A stretch of 64,000 bases of DNA, from the NCBI RefSeq assembly GCF_902652685.1, contig NZ_CACRUY010000021.1, forward strand, positions 1 to 64,000. Reading direction: 5' to 3'. Each line of letters starts with the position of its first letter. Positions within the stretch are counted from its first letter, which is position 1. The position numbers and the translations under genes were made by a program. This DNA comes from Mycobacterium sp. Marseille-P9652. GTDB lineage: Bacteria; Actinomycetota; Actinomycetes; Mycobacteriales; Mycobacteriaceae. The notes under the pieces are model-generated. The model searched no databases. It saw nothing but the letters and a program-made list of their open reading frames with translations, and was not told the DNA's origin. This document shows, piece after piece, positions 38,446 to 48,381 of the stretch.

Positions 38446-39920
38446 GACCCGACTACCACACCCTGATCGTCGGCGCCGGCTTCTCCGGCATCGGGACGGC
38501 GATCAAGCTCGACCAGGCCGGACTGCCCGACTACCTGATCGTCGAGGCCGGCGACGGGGTCGGCGGGACGTGGCACTGGAACACCTATCCCGGCATCGCC
38601 GTCGACATCCCGTCGTTCTCCTACCAGTTCTCGTTCGAGCAGAGCACGAACTGGTCGCGGACGTACGCGCCGGGCCGCGAATTGAAGGCCTACGCCGAGC
38701 ACTGCGTCGACAAATACGGCCTGCGATCGCGAATCCGGTTCAACACGAAGGTGTTTGCCGCGGAGTACGACGACGAGGCCTCGCTGTGGCGCGTCCAGAC
38801 CGACCCCGGCGGGGTGGTGACCGCCCGGTTCCTCGTCAGCGCCTGCGGCGTGCTCACCGTGCCCAAGTCACCCGACATCGACGGGGTGGACTCGTTCGCC
38901 GGGATCACCATGCACACGGCGCGCTGGGACCACGGCCAGGACCTGACCGGCAAGCGCGTCGCCGTCATCGGCACCGGCGCCTCCGCCGTGCAGGTGATCC
39001 CCGAGATCGCGCCGATCGTCGAGCAACTCACCGTCTTTCAGCGCACGCCGATCTGGTGCTTTCCCAAGTTCGACGTCGCGCTGCCGGCGGCGGCGCGCCG
39101 GGCGATGCGCATTCCCGGCGGCAAGCTCCTCCAGCGGGCGCTGAGCCAGGCGTTCGTCGAGCTGAGCTTCACCATCGCCGCGCAGTACTTCACCGTGTTC
39201 CCGCTCGCCAAGAGGATGGCGAAGGCCGGCGAGAGGTACCTGCGTCAACAGGTCCACGACCCCGAGGTGCGCGAAAAGCTCACGCCCCGTTACGCCGTCG
39301 GCTGCAAGCGGCCCGGCTTCCACAACGAGTACCTGGCCACCTACAACCGTGACAACGTGCGGCTGGTCACCGAGCCGATCGCCAAGATCACCCCGTCGGC
39401 GGTGGCCACGACCGACGGCGAGAACCACGAGGTCGACGTGCTCATCCTGGCGACCGGGTTCAAGGTGATGGACACCGACAACGTCCCGACGTTCGCGGTC
39501 ACCGGCCGTGGCGGCAAGTCGTTGAGCCGCTTCTGGGACGAGAACCGGCTGCAGGCCTACGAGGGGGTTTCGGTTCCGGCCTTCCCCAACCTCTTCACCG
39601 TGTTCGGACCGTACGGCTACGTCGGCTCCTCGTATTTCGCGCTCATCGAAACCCAGACCCATCACATCGTGCGGTGCCTGAAGCGCGCCCGCACCACGGG
39701 CGCGACCCGCGTCGAGGTGACCGAGGAGGCCAACGACCGGTACTTCGCCGAGATGATGCGCAAGCGGCACCGGCAAATCTTCTGGCAGGACAGCTGCCGG
39801 CTGGCCAACAGCTACTACTTCGACAAGAACGGCGACGTGCCGCTACGCCCCGCCACCACCGTCGAAGCCTACTGGCGCAGCAGGCGATTCGATCTCGACG
39901 ACTACCGGTTCACCGGCTAG
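38442..39920 (+). CDS. FAD-containing Baeyer-Villiger-type monooxygenase (Rv1393c-like)
   Basis: A 492-residue flavin monooxygenase. FAD fold: LIVGAGFSGIGTAIKL; NADPH fold: VIGTGASAVQVIPEI near 180. The Baeyer-Villiger fingerprint FxGxxxHTxxW is visible as FAGITMHTARW near 160. Inserts oxygen next to a ketone, giving an ester, or oxidises a heteroatom. Coupled to cyp132, so sequential P450 hydroxylation and Baeyer-Villiger oxidation of one substrate is plausible. Adjacent lipH/lipI esterases could hydrolyse the product (inference). Confidence 0.93.
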   Translation: MRPDYHTLIVGAGFSGIGTAIKLDQAGLPDYLIVEAGDGVGGTWHWNTYPGIAVDIPSFSYQFSFEQSTNWSRTYAPGRELKAYAEHCVDKYGLRSRIRFNTKVFAAEYDDEASLWRVQTDPGGVVTARFLVSACGVLTVPKSPDIDGVDSFAGITMHTARWDHGQDLTGKRVAVIGTGASAVQVIPEIAPIVEQLTVFQRTPIWCFPKFDVALPAAARRAMRIPGGKLLQRALSQAFVELSFTIAAQYFTVFPLAKRMAKAGERYLRQQVHDPEVREKLTPRYAVGCKRPGFHNEYLATYNRDNVRLVTEPIAKITPSAVATTDGENHEVDVLILATGFKVMDTDNVPTFAVTGRGGKSLSRFWDENRLQAYEGVSVPAFPNLFTVFGPYGYVGSSYFALIETQTHHIVRCLKRARTTGATRVEVTEEANDRYFAEMMRKRHRQIFWQDSCRLANSYYFDKNGDVPLRPATTVEAYWRSRRFDLDDYRFTG

Positions 39921-39923
39921 GAC

Positions 39924-39929
39924 TACGCT
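39924..39929 (+). promoter_or_regulatory. -10 box TACGCT, leaderless start of the PPOX gene
   Basis: TACGCT lies 6 nt before the GTG at 39936, in the 15-bp gap after the monooxygenase gene. No ribosome site. Confidence 0.42.
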
Positions 39930-39935
39930 TCACGG

Positions 39936-40508
39936 GTGGCCAAGGTCTTCCCCCGCATCGACTCCTCGCTCCGGGAGTTCATCGGCGAGCAGGCGATGTT
40001 CTTCGTGGCCACCGCCCCCTCAGACGGAGGCCGAATCAACCTGTCGCCTAAGGGGTACGCCGACACGTTCGCCGTGCTCGACGATCACACCGTCGCGTAC
40101 CTCGACCTGTTCGGCAGCGGCGTCGAGACCATCGCCCACCTGCGCGACAACGGCCGCATCACCGTCATGTTCTGCTCGTTCACCCGCAGCTCGCGGATCC
40201 TGCGGCTGTTCGGCACGGGACGGGTCGTTCGCCCGGACGACGCCGAATTCGATTCACTAATAACCCATTTCGACGCGAAGCACGCGGGCGCACGGGCCGT
40301 CATCGTCATCGATGTCGAGCGCATCGCCGACGCGTGCGGGTTCGCGGTGCCGTACTACGAGCTGGTCGGCGAACGACCCGTCCTCGACGCGCATCACACC
40401 AAGGCCGACGGGGATGCCTACGCTCGCACCATCGGCCGCAACCGGCACAGCATCGACGGCCTGCCCGGGCTGGAGCCGGACCACCCGCTCCCGCCCCACG
40501 TCCCGTGA
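39936..40508 (+). CDS. Pyridoxamine 5'-phosphate oxidase-like (flavin/F420-binding) protein
   Basis: A 190-residue split-barrel protein of the PPOX family. IGEQAMFFVATAPSDGGRINLSPKG is the N-terminal strand and flavin-phosphate region; FGSGVETIAHLRDNGRITVMF follows. Cofactor may be FMN or F420. Function unknown. Sits between the P450-monooxygenase pair and the sulfatase cassette, so it may link them as a redox partner or be independent. GTG start follows a TACGCT hexamer. Confidence 0.87.
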   Translation: MAKVFPRIDSSLREFIGEQAMFFVATAPSDGGRINLSPKGYADTFAVLDDHTVAYLDLFGSGVETIAHLRDNGRITVMFCSFTRSSRILRLFGTGRVVRPDDAEFDSLITHFDAKHAGARAVIVIDVERIADACGFAVPYYELVGERPVLDAHHTKADGDAYARTIGRNRHSIDGLPGLEPDHPLPPHVP

Positions 40509-40581
40509 GCGTCAGCAAAGGTCTCGTCCGAACGACTTTTGCTCGTTAGGCTTTCCTGCAGGCGGGGACGAAGGAGGCCTC

Positions 40582-42126
40582 ATGCCGAATGGAAAGCCCA
40601 ACATCCTCGTCATCTGGGGCGACGACATCGGGATCACCAACCTCAGCTGCTACAGCCACGGCCTGATGGGCTATCGCACCCCCAACATCGACCGCATCGC
40701 CGCCGAGGGCATGTTGTTCACCGACTCGTACGGTGAGCAGAGCTGCACAGCGGGACGGGCGTCGTTCATCACCGGCCAAAGCGTCTATCGCACCGGGCTG
40801 AGCAAGGTGGGCATGCCCGGTGTGAACGTGGGCCTGTCGGCCGACGACCCGACGATCGCCGAGCTGCTGAAGCCGCTGGGCTACGCGACCGGCCAGTTCG
40901 GCAAGAACCACCTGGGCGATCTGAACAGGTACTTGCCTACCGCGCACGGTTTCGACGAATTCTTCGGCAACCTCTATCACCTCAACGCCGAGGAAGAACC
41001 CGAGCACCCGGACTACCCCACCGAGCGGGAGGCCCCGCTGATGCGCAAGGCGCTGCTGCCACGCGGGGTGATCCACTCGTGGGCCACCGAGGAGGACAGC
41101 GGCGAGGACGACGAGCGCTTCGGTCCGGTGGGAAAGCAGCGCATCGAGGACACCGGGCCCCTGACCCGGGAGCGAATGCTGACGGTCGACGACGAGTTCA
41201 CCACGGCCTGCCTCGACTTCATCCGGCGCCAGCATGCGGCGGACACACCGTTCTTCGTGTGGATGAACACCACCCACATGCATTTCCGGACCCACACCAA
41301 ACCGGAGTCGCTGGGACAGGCGGGGAGGTGGCAGTCGCCGTACCACGACACGATGATCGACCACGACCGCAACGTCGGTCAGCTGCTGGATGCGCTCGAC
41401 GAACTCGGCATCGCCGACGACACCATCGTCATCTACAGCACCGACAACGGCCCACACGCCAACAGCTGGCCCGACGGCGCGACCACGCCGTTTCGCAGCG
41501 AGAAGAACACCAACTGGGAGGGCGCCTTCCGCATCCCGGAACTCATCCGCTGGCCCGGAAAGATCGCGGCGGGCGCGGTGTCCAACGAGATCGTCCAGCA
41601 CCACGACTGGCTGCCGACGTTCCTGGCCGCCGCGGGCGAACCGGACATCGTCGACAAGCTCAAGCGGGGCCACCAGGTCGGCGACAAGCGGTTCAAGGTC
41701 CATATCGACGGCTACAACCTGCTGCCCTACCTGACCGGTGAGGTCGCCGAGAGCCCGCGCAAGGGCATGATCTACTTCTCCGACGACTGCGACGTGCTGG
41801 GCATCCGCTACGACAACTGGAAGCTGGTGTTCATGGAACAACGCTGCAAGGGCACGTTGCAGCTGTGGTTCGAGCCGTTCACCGCGCTGCGGGCGCCCAA
41901 GCTGTTCAACCTGCGCACCGATCCGTTCGAAGAGGCCGATGTCACGTCGAATACGTACTGGGACTGGGTGATAGACCGCATCTTCCTTGCGTTCTTCGGC
42001 GTGGCGCTGGTGAACCAGTTCCTGGAAACCTTCAAGGAGTTTCCGCCCAGAGCCAAGCCGGCGTCGTTCACCATCGACCACGCCGTGGAACAGCTCAAGG
42101 AGTTCCTCGCGGCCCGAGGTCAGTGA
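40582..42126 (+). CDS. Arylsulfatase-type sulfatase with formylglycine motif
   Basis: A 514-residue type I sulfatase. The N-terminal metal site is VIWGDDIGITNLSCYS (Asp14, Asp15). The catalytic motif SCTAGRASFITGQ carries CxAxR with Cys55 to be converted to formylglycine and Arg59. A second metal/substrate set is STDNGPHANSWPDG near 290. The C-terminal sub-domain contains a hydrophobic stretch (WVIDRIFLAFFGVALVNQF) but no export signal is present, so it should be cytoplasmic. The ATG follows a strong AAGGAGG site. Translationally coupled (GTGA) to the HAD gene and followed by a dedicated maturation enzyme. Confidence 0.94.
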   Translation: MPNGKPNILVIWGDDIGITNLSCYSHGLMGYRTPNIDRIAAEGMLFTDSYGEQSCTAGRASFITGQSVYRTGLSKVGMPGVNVGLSADDPTIAELLKPLGYATGQFGKNHLGDLNRYLPTAHGFDEFFGNLYHLNAEEEPEHPDYPTEREAPLMRKALLPRGVIHSWATEEDSGEDDERFGPVGKQRIEDTGPLTRERMLTVDDEFTTACLDFIRRQHAADTPFFVWMNTTHMHFRTHTKPESLGQAGRWQSPYHDTMIDHDRNVGQLLDALDELGIADDTIVIYSTDNGPHANSWPDGATTPFRSEKNTNWEGAFRIPELIRWPGKIAAGAVSNEIVQHHDWLPTFLAAAGEPDIVDKLKRGHQVGDKRFKVHIDGYNLLPYLTGEVAESPRKGMIYFSDDCDVLGIRYDNWKLVFMEQRCKGTLQLWFEPFTALRAPKLFNLRTDPFEEADVTSNTYWDWVIDRIFLAFFGVALVNQFLETFKEFPPRAKPASFTIDHAVEQLKEFLAARGQ

Positions 42127-43043
42127 GTTTGGCAACGCTTGACAGCTGGAACGACGGCCCGGCGAAATCGGCGATCATCGACTTCGTCGATCGGGTAACT
42201 CACGAAAGATCAGCGGATTTCGTCGCGCCGGACGCGCGGGTGGCGGTCTTCGACAACGACGGCACCTTGTGGTGCGAGAAGCCGTTCTACATCCAGCTCG
42301 ACTTCCTGGTGCGCCGATTCGCCGAGCAGGCGCACGCCGATCCGAGCCTTCGGGAGCGTGAGCCGTACAAGGGCGCCTACGAGGGCGACCTTACCTGGTT
42401 GTCCGATGCGGTGGCCAAACACCATCGGGGTGACGATTCCGAGCTCGGACCGCTTGTGGCAGCGATACTTTCGGCACATGCGTCGATCACCGTCGACGAA
42501 CACCGCGCCCGCGTGGAGGCGTTCTTCCGCGACGCCACCCACCCAACGCTGGGGCGTCCGTACATGTCGTGCGCATACCGGCCCATGGTGGAGCTGCTGC
42601 GTTACCTGAGGGCCCACGGCTTCACCAATTTCATCGTCTCGGGCGGCGGACGCGACTTCATCCGGCCCGTCAGCGGGCTGCTCTACGACATTCCACCCGA
42701 ACGGGTCGTGGGCAGCTCGGTCGGCCTGACGTATCGCGACGGGGATCTGTTCACCACGGCTCAGCCGGAATTTCTCGACGAGGGCCCCATCAAACCGGTC
42801 CGGTTGTGGAGCCGGATCGGGCGCCGGCCCACACTGGCCGCGGGTAACTCCGACGGCGACATCGAGATGCTGCACTACACCGGGGCTTCGGGGACTCCAT
42901 CGCTGCGCCTGCTGATCCGCCACGATGACGCCGAGCGCGAATTCGCCTACACCGCGGGCGCGGAGAAGGCGGCGACGTTGGTCGAGCCGAGCGGCTGGAC
43001 AGCGGTCAGCATGCGCGACGACTGGGCGAGTGTCTTTGACTGA
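42123..43043 (+). CDS. HAD-superfamily hydrolase, phosphoserine-phosphatase-like
   Basis: A 306-residue HAD hydrolase. Motif I is VFDNDGTLW with nucleophile Asp44 and Asp46; motif II is in FIVSGGGRDF near 175; the metal-binding motif IV is AGNSDGDIEML near 240. A large cap is inserted between motifs I and II. Probably a phosphatase; substrate unknown. GTG start overlaps the sulfatase stop, and its end overlaps the next gene by 14 bp, so the three are made together. Confidence 0.9.
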   Translation: MSLATLDSWNDGPAKSAIIDFVDRVTHERSADFVAPDARVAVFDNDGTLWCEKPFYIQLDFLVRRFAEQAHADPSLREREPYKGAYEGDLTWLSDAVAKHHRGDDSELGPLVAAILSAHASITVDEHRARVEAFFRDATHPTLGRPYMSCAYRPMVELLRYLRAHGFTNFIVSGGGRDFIRPVSGLLYDIPPERVVGSSVGLTYRDGDLFTTAQPEFLDEGPIKPVRLWSRIGRRPTLAAGNSDGDIEMLHYTGASGTPSLRLLIRHDDAEREFAYTAGAEKAATLVEPSGWTAVSMRDDWASVFD

Positions 43044-43926
43044 GGACCTGATCTGGATCCCGGCGCAGACGGCCGTGCTGGGCTCCGACGACCACTACCC
43101 GGAGGAGGCGCCCGCGCATTCGGTCGGCGTACCGGGCTTCTGGATGCAGGCCTGCCCGGTGACCAACACGCAATTCGCCGAATTCGTCGATGCCACGGGC
43201 TATCTCACCGTCGCCGAGCGGGCGTTGAACCCGGCGGACTACCCCGGTGCGCCAAAGGACAATGTGCAGCCGGGGTCGATGGTCTTTCGCCGCACCAGCG
43301 GCCCGGTCGACCTGCGCCACTTGAGCCAGTGGTGGGCATGGACGCCCGGGGCGTCGTGGCGCCACCCGGTGGGGCCGGGCTCCTCGATCGCCAAGCGTGC
43401 CGAGCATCCGGTCGTCCACGTCGCCTACGAGGACGCCGAGGCGTACGCGAGCTGGGCGGGGCGGTCACTGCCAACCGAGGCGGAATGGGAGACCGCGGCG
43501 CGCGGGGGACTCGTGCAGGCGACCTACACATGGGGCGCGGAGCCCGAGGGACCCGGCCAACGCCTCGCCAACTACTGGCACGGCGAGTTCCCCTGGCGTC
43601 CCGACCCCGGCTACGGGCGCACCACACCGGTGGGCAGCTTCCCGCCGAACGGCTACGGCCTCTTCGACATGGCCGGCAACGTCTGGGAATGGACGACCGA
43701 CTGGTATGCCGATACCCGCGCCGGCCCCGGTCGTGAGGCCGGCAGCTATGACCCGGCGCAGCCCCAGTTCCGGATCCCCCGCAAGGTGATCAAAGGGGGC
43801 TCGTTCCTCTGCGCGGACAGCTATTGCCGCCGCTATCGCCCCGCCGCCCGCCGACCGCAACCGATCGATACGGGCATGAGCCACATCGGCTTTCGATGTG
43901 TGCTACGCGAAGTTCCCGAGGCCTAG
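43030..43926 (+). CDS. Formylglycine-generating enzyme (SUMF1-like)
   Basis: Oxidises the active-site Cys of sulfatases to formylglycine. The 298-residue product carries the family features: [20 protein letters not shown] (N-terminal), [14 protein letters not shown] (near 148-160), [11 protein letters not shown] (216-226) and the catalytic cysteine pair Cys261 and Cys266 in [19 protein letters not shown]. It is related to M. tuberculosis Rv0712 but clearly different in sequence, so it is likely a second, cassette-borne FGE. The start GTG at 43030 lies inside the HAD gene; a TTG at 43036 is an alternative. Its TAG stop shares CTAG with the metK stop. Confidence 0.94.
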   Translation: MSLTEDLIWIPAQTAVLGSDDHYPEEAPAHSVGVPGFWMQACPVTNTQFAEFVDATGYLTVAERALNPADYPGAPKDNVQPGSMVFRRTSGPVDLRHLSQWWAWTPGASWRHPVGPGSSIAKRAEHPVVHVAYEDAEAYASWAGRSLPTEAEWETAARGGLVQATYTWGAEPEGPGQRLANYWHGEFPWRPDPGYGRTTPVGSFPPNGYGLFDMAGNVWEWTTDWYADTRAGPGREAGSYDPAQPQFRIPRKVIKGGSFLCADSYCRRYRPAARRPQPIDTGMSHIGFRCVLREVPEA

Positions 43927-45134
43927 ACGGCGCGCTTGAGCTCGTCGACCTTGTCGAGCCGCTCCCACGGCAGGTCGACGTCGGTGCGGCCGAAGTGCCC
44001 GTACGCGGCGGTCTGCGCGTAGATCGGGCGCAACAGGTCCAGGTCGCGGATGATGGCGCCGGGCCGCAGGTCGAACACCTCGGGGACGATCTTCTCGATC
44101 TTGACCGGGTCGACCGTCGCGGTGCCGAACGTCTCGACGAACAGGCCGACGGGCGCGGCCTTGCCGATCGCGTAGGCCACCTGAACCTCCACCCGCTCCG
44201 CGAGGCCGGCGGCGACGATGTTCTTGGCCACCCACCGCATCGCGTACGCGGCCGACCGGTCCACCTTGGACGGGTCCTTGCCGGAGAAGGCGCCGCCGCC
44301 GTGGCGGGCCCACCCGCCGTAGGTGTCGACGATGATCTTGCGGCCGGTCAGGCCCGCGTCACCCATCGGCCCGCCCAGGACGAACTTGCCGGTCGGGTTG
44401 AAAAGCAAGCGGGTCGATGACGTGTCCAGCGTGTCGTGCGCGAGGTCGTCCAGGACGGTGTTGACGACCTTTTCCCGAAGGTCGGGGGTCAGGGTCTTCT
44501 CCAGGTCGATGTCGGCCGCGTGCTGGGTGGAGATCACCACGGTGTCGAGCCGGACCGGGACGTTGTCCTCGTATTCGATGGTGACCTGCGTCTTGCCGTC
44601 CGGGCGCAGGTACGGCAGCACGCCGTTCTTGCGCACCTCGGTCAGCCGCCGGGACAGGCGGTGGGCCAGCGCGATCGGCAAGGGCATCAGTTCGGGGGTG
44701 TCGGCAATGGCGTAGCCGAACATCAGGCCCTGGTCGCCGGCGCCCTGGGCGTCCAGCGGGTCCGCGGTGCCCTCGACCCTGGCCTCGAAAGCGGTGTCGA
44801 CGCCCTGGGCGATGTCGGGCGACTGCGCGCCGATGCCGATGTTCACCCCGCACGACGCCCCGTCGAAACCCTTGTCCGACGAGTCGTAGCCGATCGCGAG
44901 GATGCGCTCACGCACCGTGTTGGTGATGTCGGCGAACGCCTCCTTGGCCGTCGTCGTCACCTCGCCCACCACGTGCACCTGGCCGGTCGTGACCAGCGTC
45001 TCGACCGCCACCCGGGAGCGCGGGTCCTGCGCCAGGAGCGAGTCGAGGACCGAGTCGCTGATCGCGTCACAGATTTTGTCGGGGTGCCCCTCCGTCACCG
45101 ACTCACTGGTAAACAGCCGACCATTTTCGCTCAC
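43923..45134 (-). CDS. metK: S-adenosylmethionine synthetase
   Basis: Makes SAM from ATP and methionine. The 403-residue protein has [19 protein letters not shown] at the N-terminus, [12 protein letters not shown] (ATP site) near 128, and [19 protein letters not shown] near 275. GTG start at 45134 follows a GGAAGGA site. Stop is shared with the convergent FGE gene (CTAG). Its promoter carries a perfect 18-bp inverted repeat. Order metK-coaBC-rpoZ-gmk-mihF reads as in M. tuberculosis Rv1392-Rv1388. Confidence 0.97.
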   Translation of the reverse strand: MSENGRLFTSESVTEGHPDKICDAISDSVLDSLLAQDPRSRVAVETLVTTGQVHVVGEVTTTAKEAFADITNTVRERILAIGYDSSDKGFDGASCGVNIGIGAQSPDIAQGVDTAFEARVEGTADPLDAQGAGDQGLMFGYAIADTPELMPLPIALAHRLSRRLTEVRKNGVLPYLRPDGKTQVTIEYEDNVPVRLDTVVISTQHAADIDLEKTLTPDLREKVVNTVLDDLAHDTLDTSSTRLLFNPTGKFVLGGPMGDAGLTGRKIIVDTYGGWARHGGGAFSGKDPSKVDRSAAYAMRWVAKNIVAAGLAERVEVQVAYAIGKAAPVGLFVETFGTATVDPVKIEKIVPEVFDLRPGAIIRDLDLLRPIYAQTAAYGHFGRTDVDLPWERLDKVDELKRAV

Positions 45135-45160
45135 AGCTTGATCCTTCCAAATAGTTAGGT

Positions 45161-45178
45161 AGCCGAATCATATCGGCT
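45161..45178 (-). promoter_or_regulatory. metK promoter: TATGAT -10 inside a perfect inverted repeat
   Basis: AGCCGA and TCGGCT flank a 6-bp centre that reads TATGAT on the minus strand, a good -10. Transcription would begin about 26 bp before the GTG, keeping the GGAAGGA site in the leader. The perfect 6-6-6 symmetry centred on the -10 suggests an operator, perhaps for methionine or SAM control; the regulator is not identifiable here. Confidence 0.55.
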
Positions 45179-45203
45179 GGCATCGCGGCGCGAACCGGGA
45201 CCG

Positions 45204-46484
45204 CTACGCGCCGCTCCCGTCGTCTGCGTCGCCGTGTAGGAACGCGACGATCGCGTCCACGATACGACTGGCCATCAACGTCTTGGAGCCGTGCTGCAGC
45301 GCCGCCTCGGTGCCGTCGGACGCCAGCAGCCAGCCGTCGTTGTTGTCCACCTCGAACGCCCTGCCGTCGCCGACGGCGTTGACGACCAACAGATCGCAGC
45401 CCTTGCGCTGCAGCTTCGCCCGGGCGTGGAAGAGCACGTCGCCGTTGGCGTCGCCGGTCTCGGCGGCAAACCCCACGATGGCCCGCATGTTGGGCAGCTC
45501 GCCGTGGGAGCGCGCTCGCACCACGCCGGCCAGCACGTCGTCGTTGCGGGTCAGCTTGATCGCGGGTGGTTCGGCACGGTCGTCGGCGTCCTTTTTGATC
45601 TTGGCGACGGCAACCTCGGCGGGCCGGAAGTCGGCGACCGCCGCGGCCATCACCAACACGTCCGCTTCCGGGGCGTGCTTGGAGACCGCGTCCCCGAGTT
45701 GCTCGGCGGAACTGACGTGCACGACGTCCACGCCGGCCGGGTCGATCAGCCCGGCGGTGTGCCCGGCGATGAGGGTGACCTGGGCGCCGCGCTGGGCGGC
45801 GACGCGCGCCACCGCGTAGCCCTGCTTGCCCGAGCTGCGGTTTCCGACGAACCGGACGGGGTCGATCGGTTCGCGGGTGCCCCCGGCGGTGACCAGCAGG
45901 CGCCAGCCGGCCAGGTCGTAGGGCAGCGCGTCGTGGCGCTCCAGCAGCAGCTGGGCCAGCGTGGTGATCTCCTCGGCCTCAGGCAGGCGGCCCGCGCCGC
46001 TGTCGGCGCCGGTGAGCCGCCCGGAGGCGGGTTCCAGCACCACGGCGCCCCGGCGGCGCAGCGTGGCCACGTTGTCCGCGGTGGCCGGGTGTAGCCACAT
46101 CTCCGTGTGCATCGCCGGCGCGAACAACACCGGGCACCGCGCGGTCAGCAGCGTCGCGGTCAGCAGGTCGTCTGCGCGGCCGTGCACGGCCCGCGCCAGC
46201 AGGTCGGCGGTCGCGGGGGCCACCACGACGAGGTCGGCCTGCTGGCCGAGCCGGACGTGCGGCACCTCGGGGACATCCTCGAAGACCCCGGTGGTCACGG
46301 GGTGGCCGGACAGCGCCTCGAACGTGGCTGCGCCGACGAAGCGCAGCGCGGAGTCGGTCGGGATGACGCGGACGGAGTGGCCGGCCTCGGAGAGCTGACG
46401 AACCACGGTGCATGCCTTGTAGGCGGCGATGCCCCCGGAGACGCCGACGATAACTTTTTTCGCGATGCGATCGCGGTCGTCCAC
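45204..46484 (-). CDS. coaBC: Bifunctional phosphopantothenoylcysteine decarboxylase / synthetase
   Basis: Two steps of coenzyme A synthesis. The N-terminal CoaC flavoprotein (~1-190) has VIVGVSGGIAAYKA and PAMHTEMWLHP, the latter matching the substrate-binding motif with His where many bacteria have Asn. The C-terminal CoaB (~190-426) has LVTAGGTREPIDPVRFVGN, RSSGKQGYAVA and VMAAAVADFRP. 426 residues. GTG start at 46484. It lies between rpoZ and metK on the same strand with gaps of 19 and 69 bp. Confidence 0.96.
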   Translation of the reverse strand: MDDRDRIAKKVIVGVSGGIAAYKACTVVRQLSEAGHSVRVIPTDSALRFVGAATFEALSGHPVTTGVFEDVPEVPHVRLGQQADLVVVAPATADLLARAVHGRADDLLTATLLTARCPVLFAPAMHTEMWLHPATADNVATLRRRGAVVLEPASGRLTGADSGAGRLPEAEEITTLAQLLLERHDALPYDLAGWRLLVTAGGTREPIDPVRFVGNRSSGKQGYAVARVAAQRGAQVTLIAGHTAGLIDPAGVDVVHVSSAEQLGDAVSKHAPEADVLVMAAAVADFRPAEVAVAKIKKDADDRAEPPAIKLTRNDDVLAGVVRARSHGELPNMRAIVGFAAETGDANGDVLFHARAKLQRKGCDLLVVNAVGDGRAFEVDNNDGWLLASDGTEAALQHGSKTLMASRIVDAIVAFLHGDADDGSGA

Positions 46485-46503
46485 AGCGCGCCCGGCCTGC
46501 CTG

Positions 46504-47603
<1,100 letters not shown>

Positions 47604-47617
47604 CGACGGCGGGTGGG

Positions 47618-47935
47618 CTAGGCGGAGCCGAACTTTTCGAGCAGAGCCTTGCGCTGCCGATCGCCCAGGCCCCGCAGGCGGCGGGTCGGCGCGATCTCCA
47701 GCTCGGTCATGATTTCCTGCGCCTTCACCTTGCCAACCTTCGGCAAGGCCTCCAGCAGCGCAGAGACCTTCATCTTGCCCAGAACCTCATCGGTTTCGGC
47801 GTCCTTGAGCACCTGCGAAAGGTTGGTGCCACCACGCTTCAGCCGGTCCTTGAGCTCTGCTCGTGCACGACGTGCGGCAGCCGCCTTCTCCAAGGCGGCC
47901 GCGCGCTGCTCGTCGGTCAACTGGGGAAGGGCCAC
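47618..47935 (-). CDS. mihF: Mycobacterial integration host factor mIHF
   Basis: A 105-residue nucleoid-associated protein that bends DNA and was found as the host factor for phage L5 integration. The sequence matches mycobacterial mIHF closely: [17 protein letters not shown] at the start and the DNA-binding helix-turn region [20 protein letters not shown] at the end. The GTG at 47935 has a GGAGGA site and gives the mature M. tuberculosis form; the longer frame upstream is unsupported. First gene of the gmk-rpoZ-coaBC run. Confidence 0.97.
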   Translation of the reverse strand: MALPQLTDEQRAAALEKAAAARRARAELKDRLKRGGTNLSQVLKDAETDEVLGKMKVSALLEALPKVGKVKAQEIMTELEIAPTRRLRGLGDRQRKALLEKFGSA

Positions 47936-48381
47936 GATTCCTCCGTATCTCGATCTTTCGATCCGTCTCTGCCGGGTACTTCTGCCAGCGCAGACGACCG
48001 TACTCACGCTTCGGAACGAAATCTAACCCGCCCCCCTGGTTCAGGTCTGCAAACGCCCAGCGTGGTGCGCCGGACGGCCCGTGCGAAGGCACCGACGAGG
48101 TCTCGGAAGGGGGGGGTAGCCCGGGCGGCGTCGCCGGGGGGAAAGGGCCGCGATCTGCCTTCTACCAGGCATTTTGGGTTTCCGGTCGCGCGGACCGCCG
48201 CGCCGACGGCCGTCGCGGAGTCCGGCGAGGGGCGGCCACGGGGACAGGGTGCCGGGCGTCACGGATTTTTGATCGCGTTCGCGCGTGTCGCCATCCGCCC
48301 GCGACGGTTGCCGAGGTCGGGGCTCACGGATGGGAACTCGGCATTTTCCGTGCATATCCCACACGTTCGGCGTTCTGGGGC
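47936..48381. other. Intergenic region between mihF and pyrF (446 bp)
   Basis: No convincing gene. It holds the mihF leader and promoter; a TACGGT on the minus strand at 47997-48002 and TAGATT at 48020-48025 are candidate -10 boxes. The middle (48109-48150) is a GC-rich stretch with an eight-G run. Open frames crossing the region are shadows of pyrF. M. tuberculosis has a PE/PPE pair (PE15, PPE20) here; nothing resembling them remains. Confidence 0.6.

Noticed and set aside
45135-45203. SAM riboswitch before metK
   Set aside because: The leader predicted from the TATGAT -10 is about 26 nt, too short for any known SAM aptamer.
47618-48007. Longer mihF starting upstream of 47935
   Set aside because: The added residues are Arg-rich and unlike the family; the GTG at 47935 has a proper GGAGGA site and gives the known 105-residue protein.
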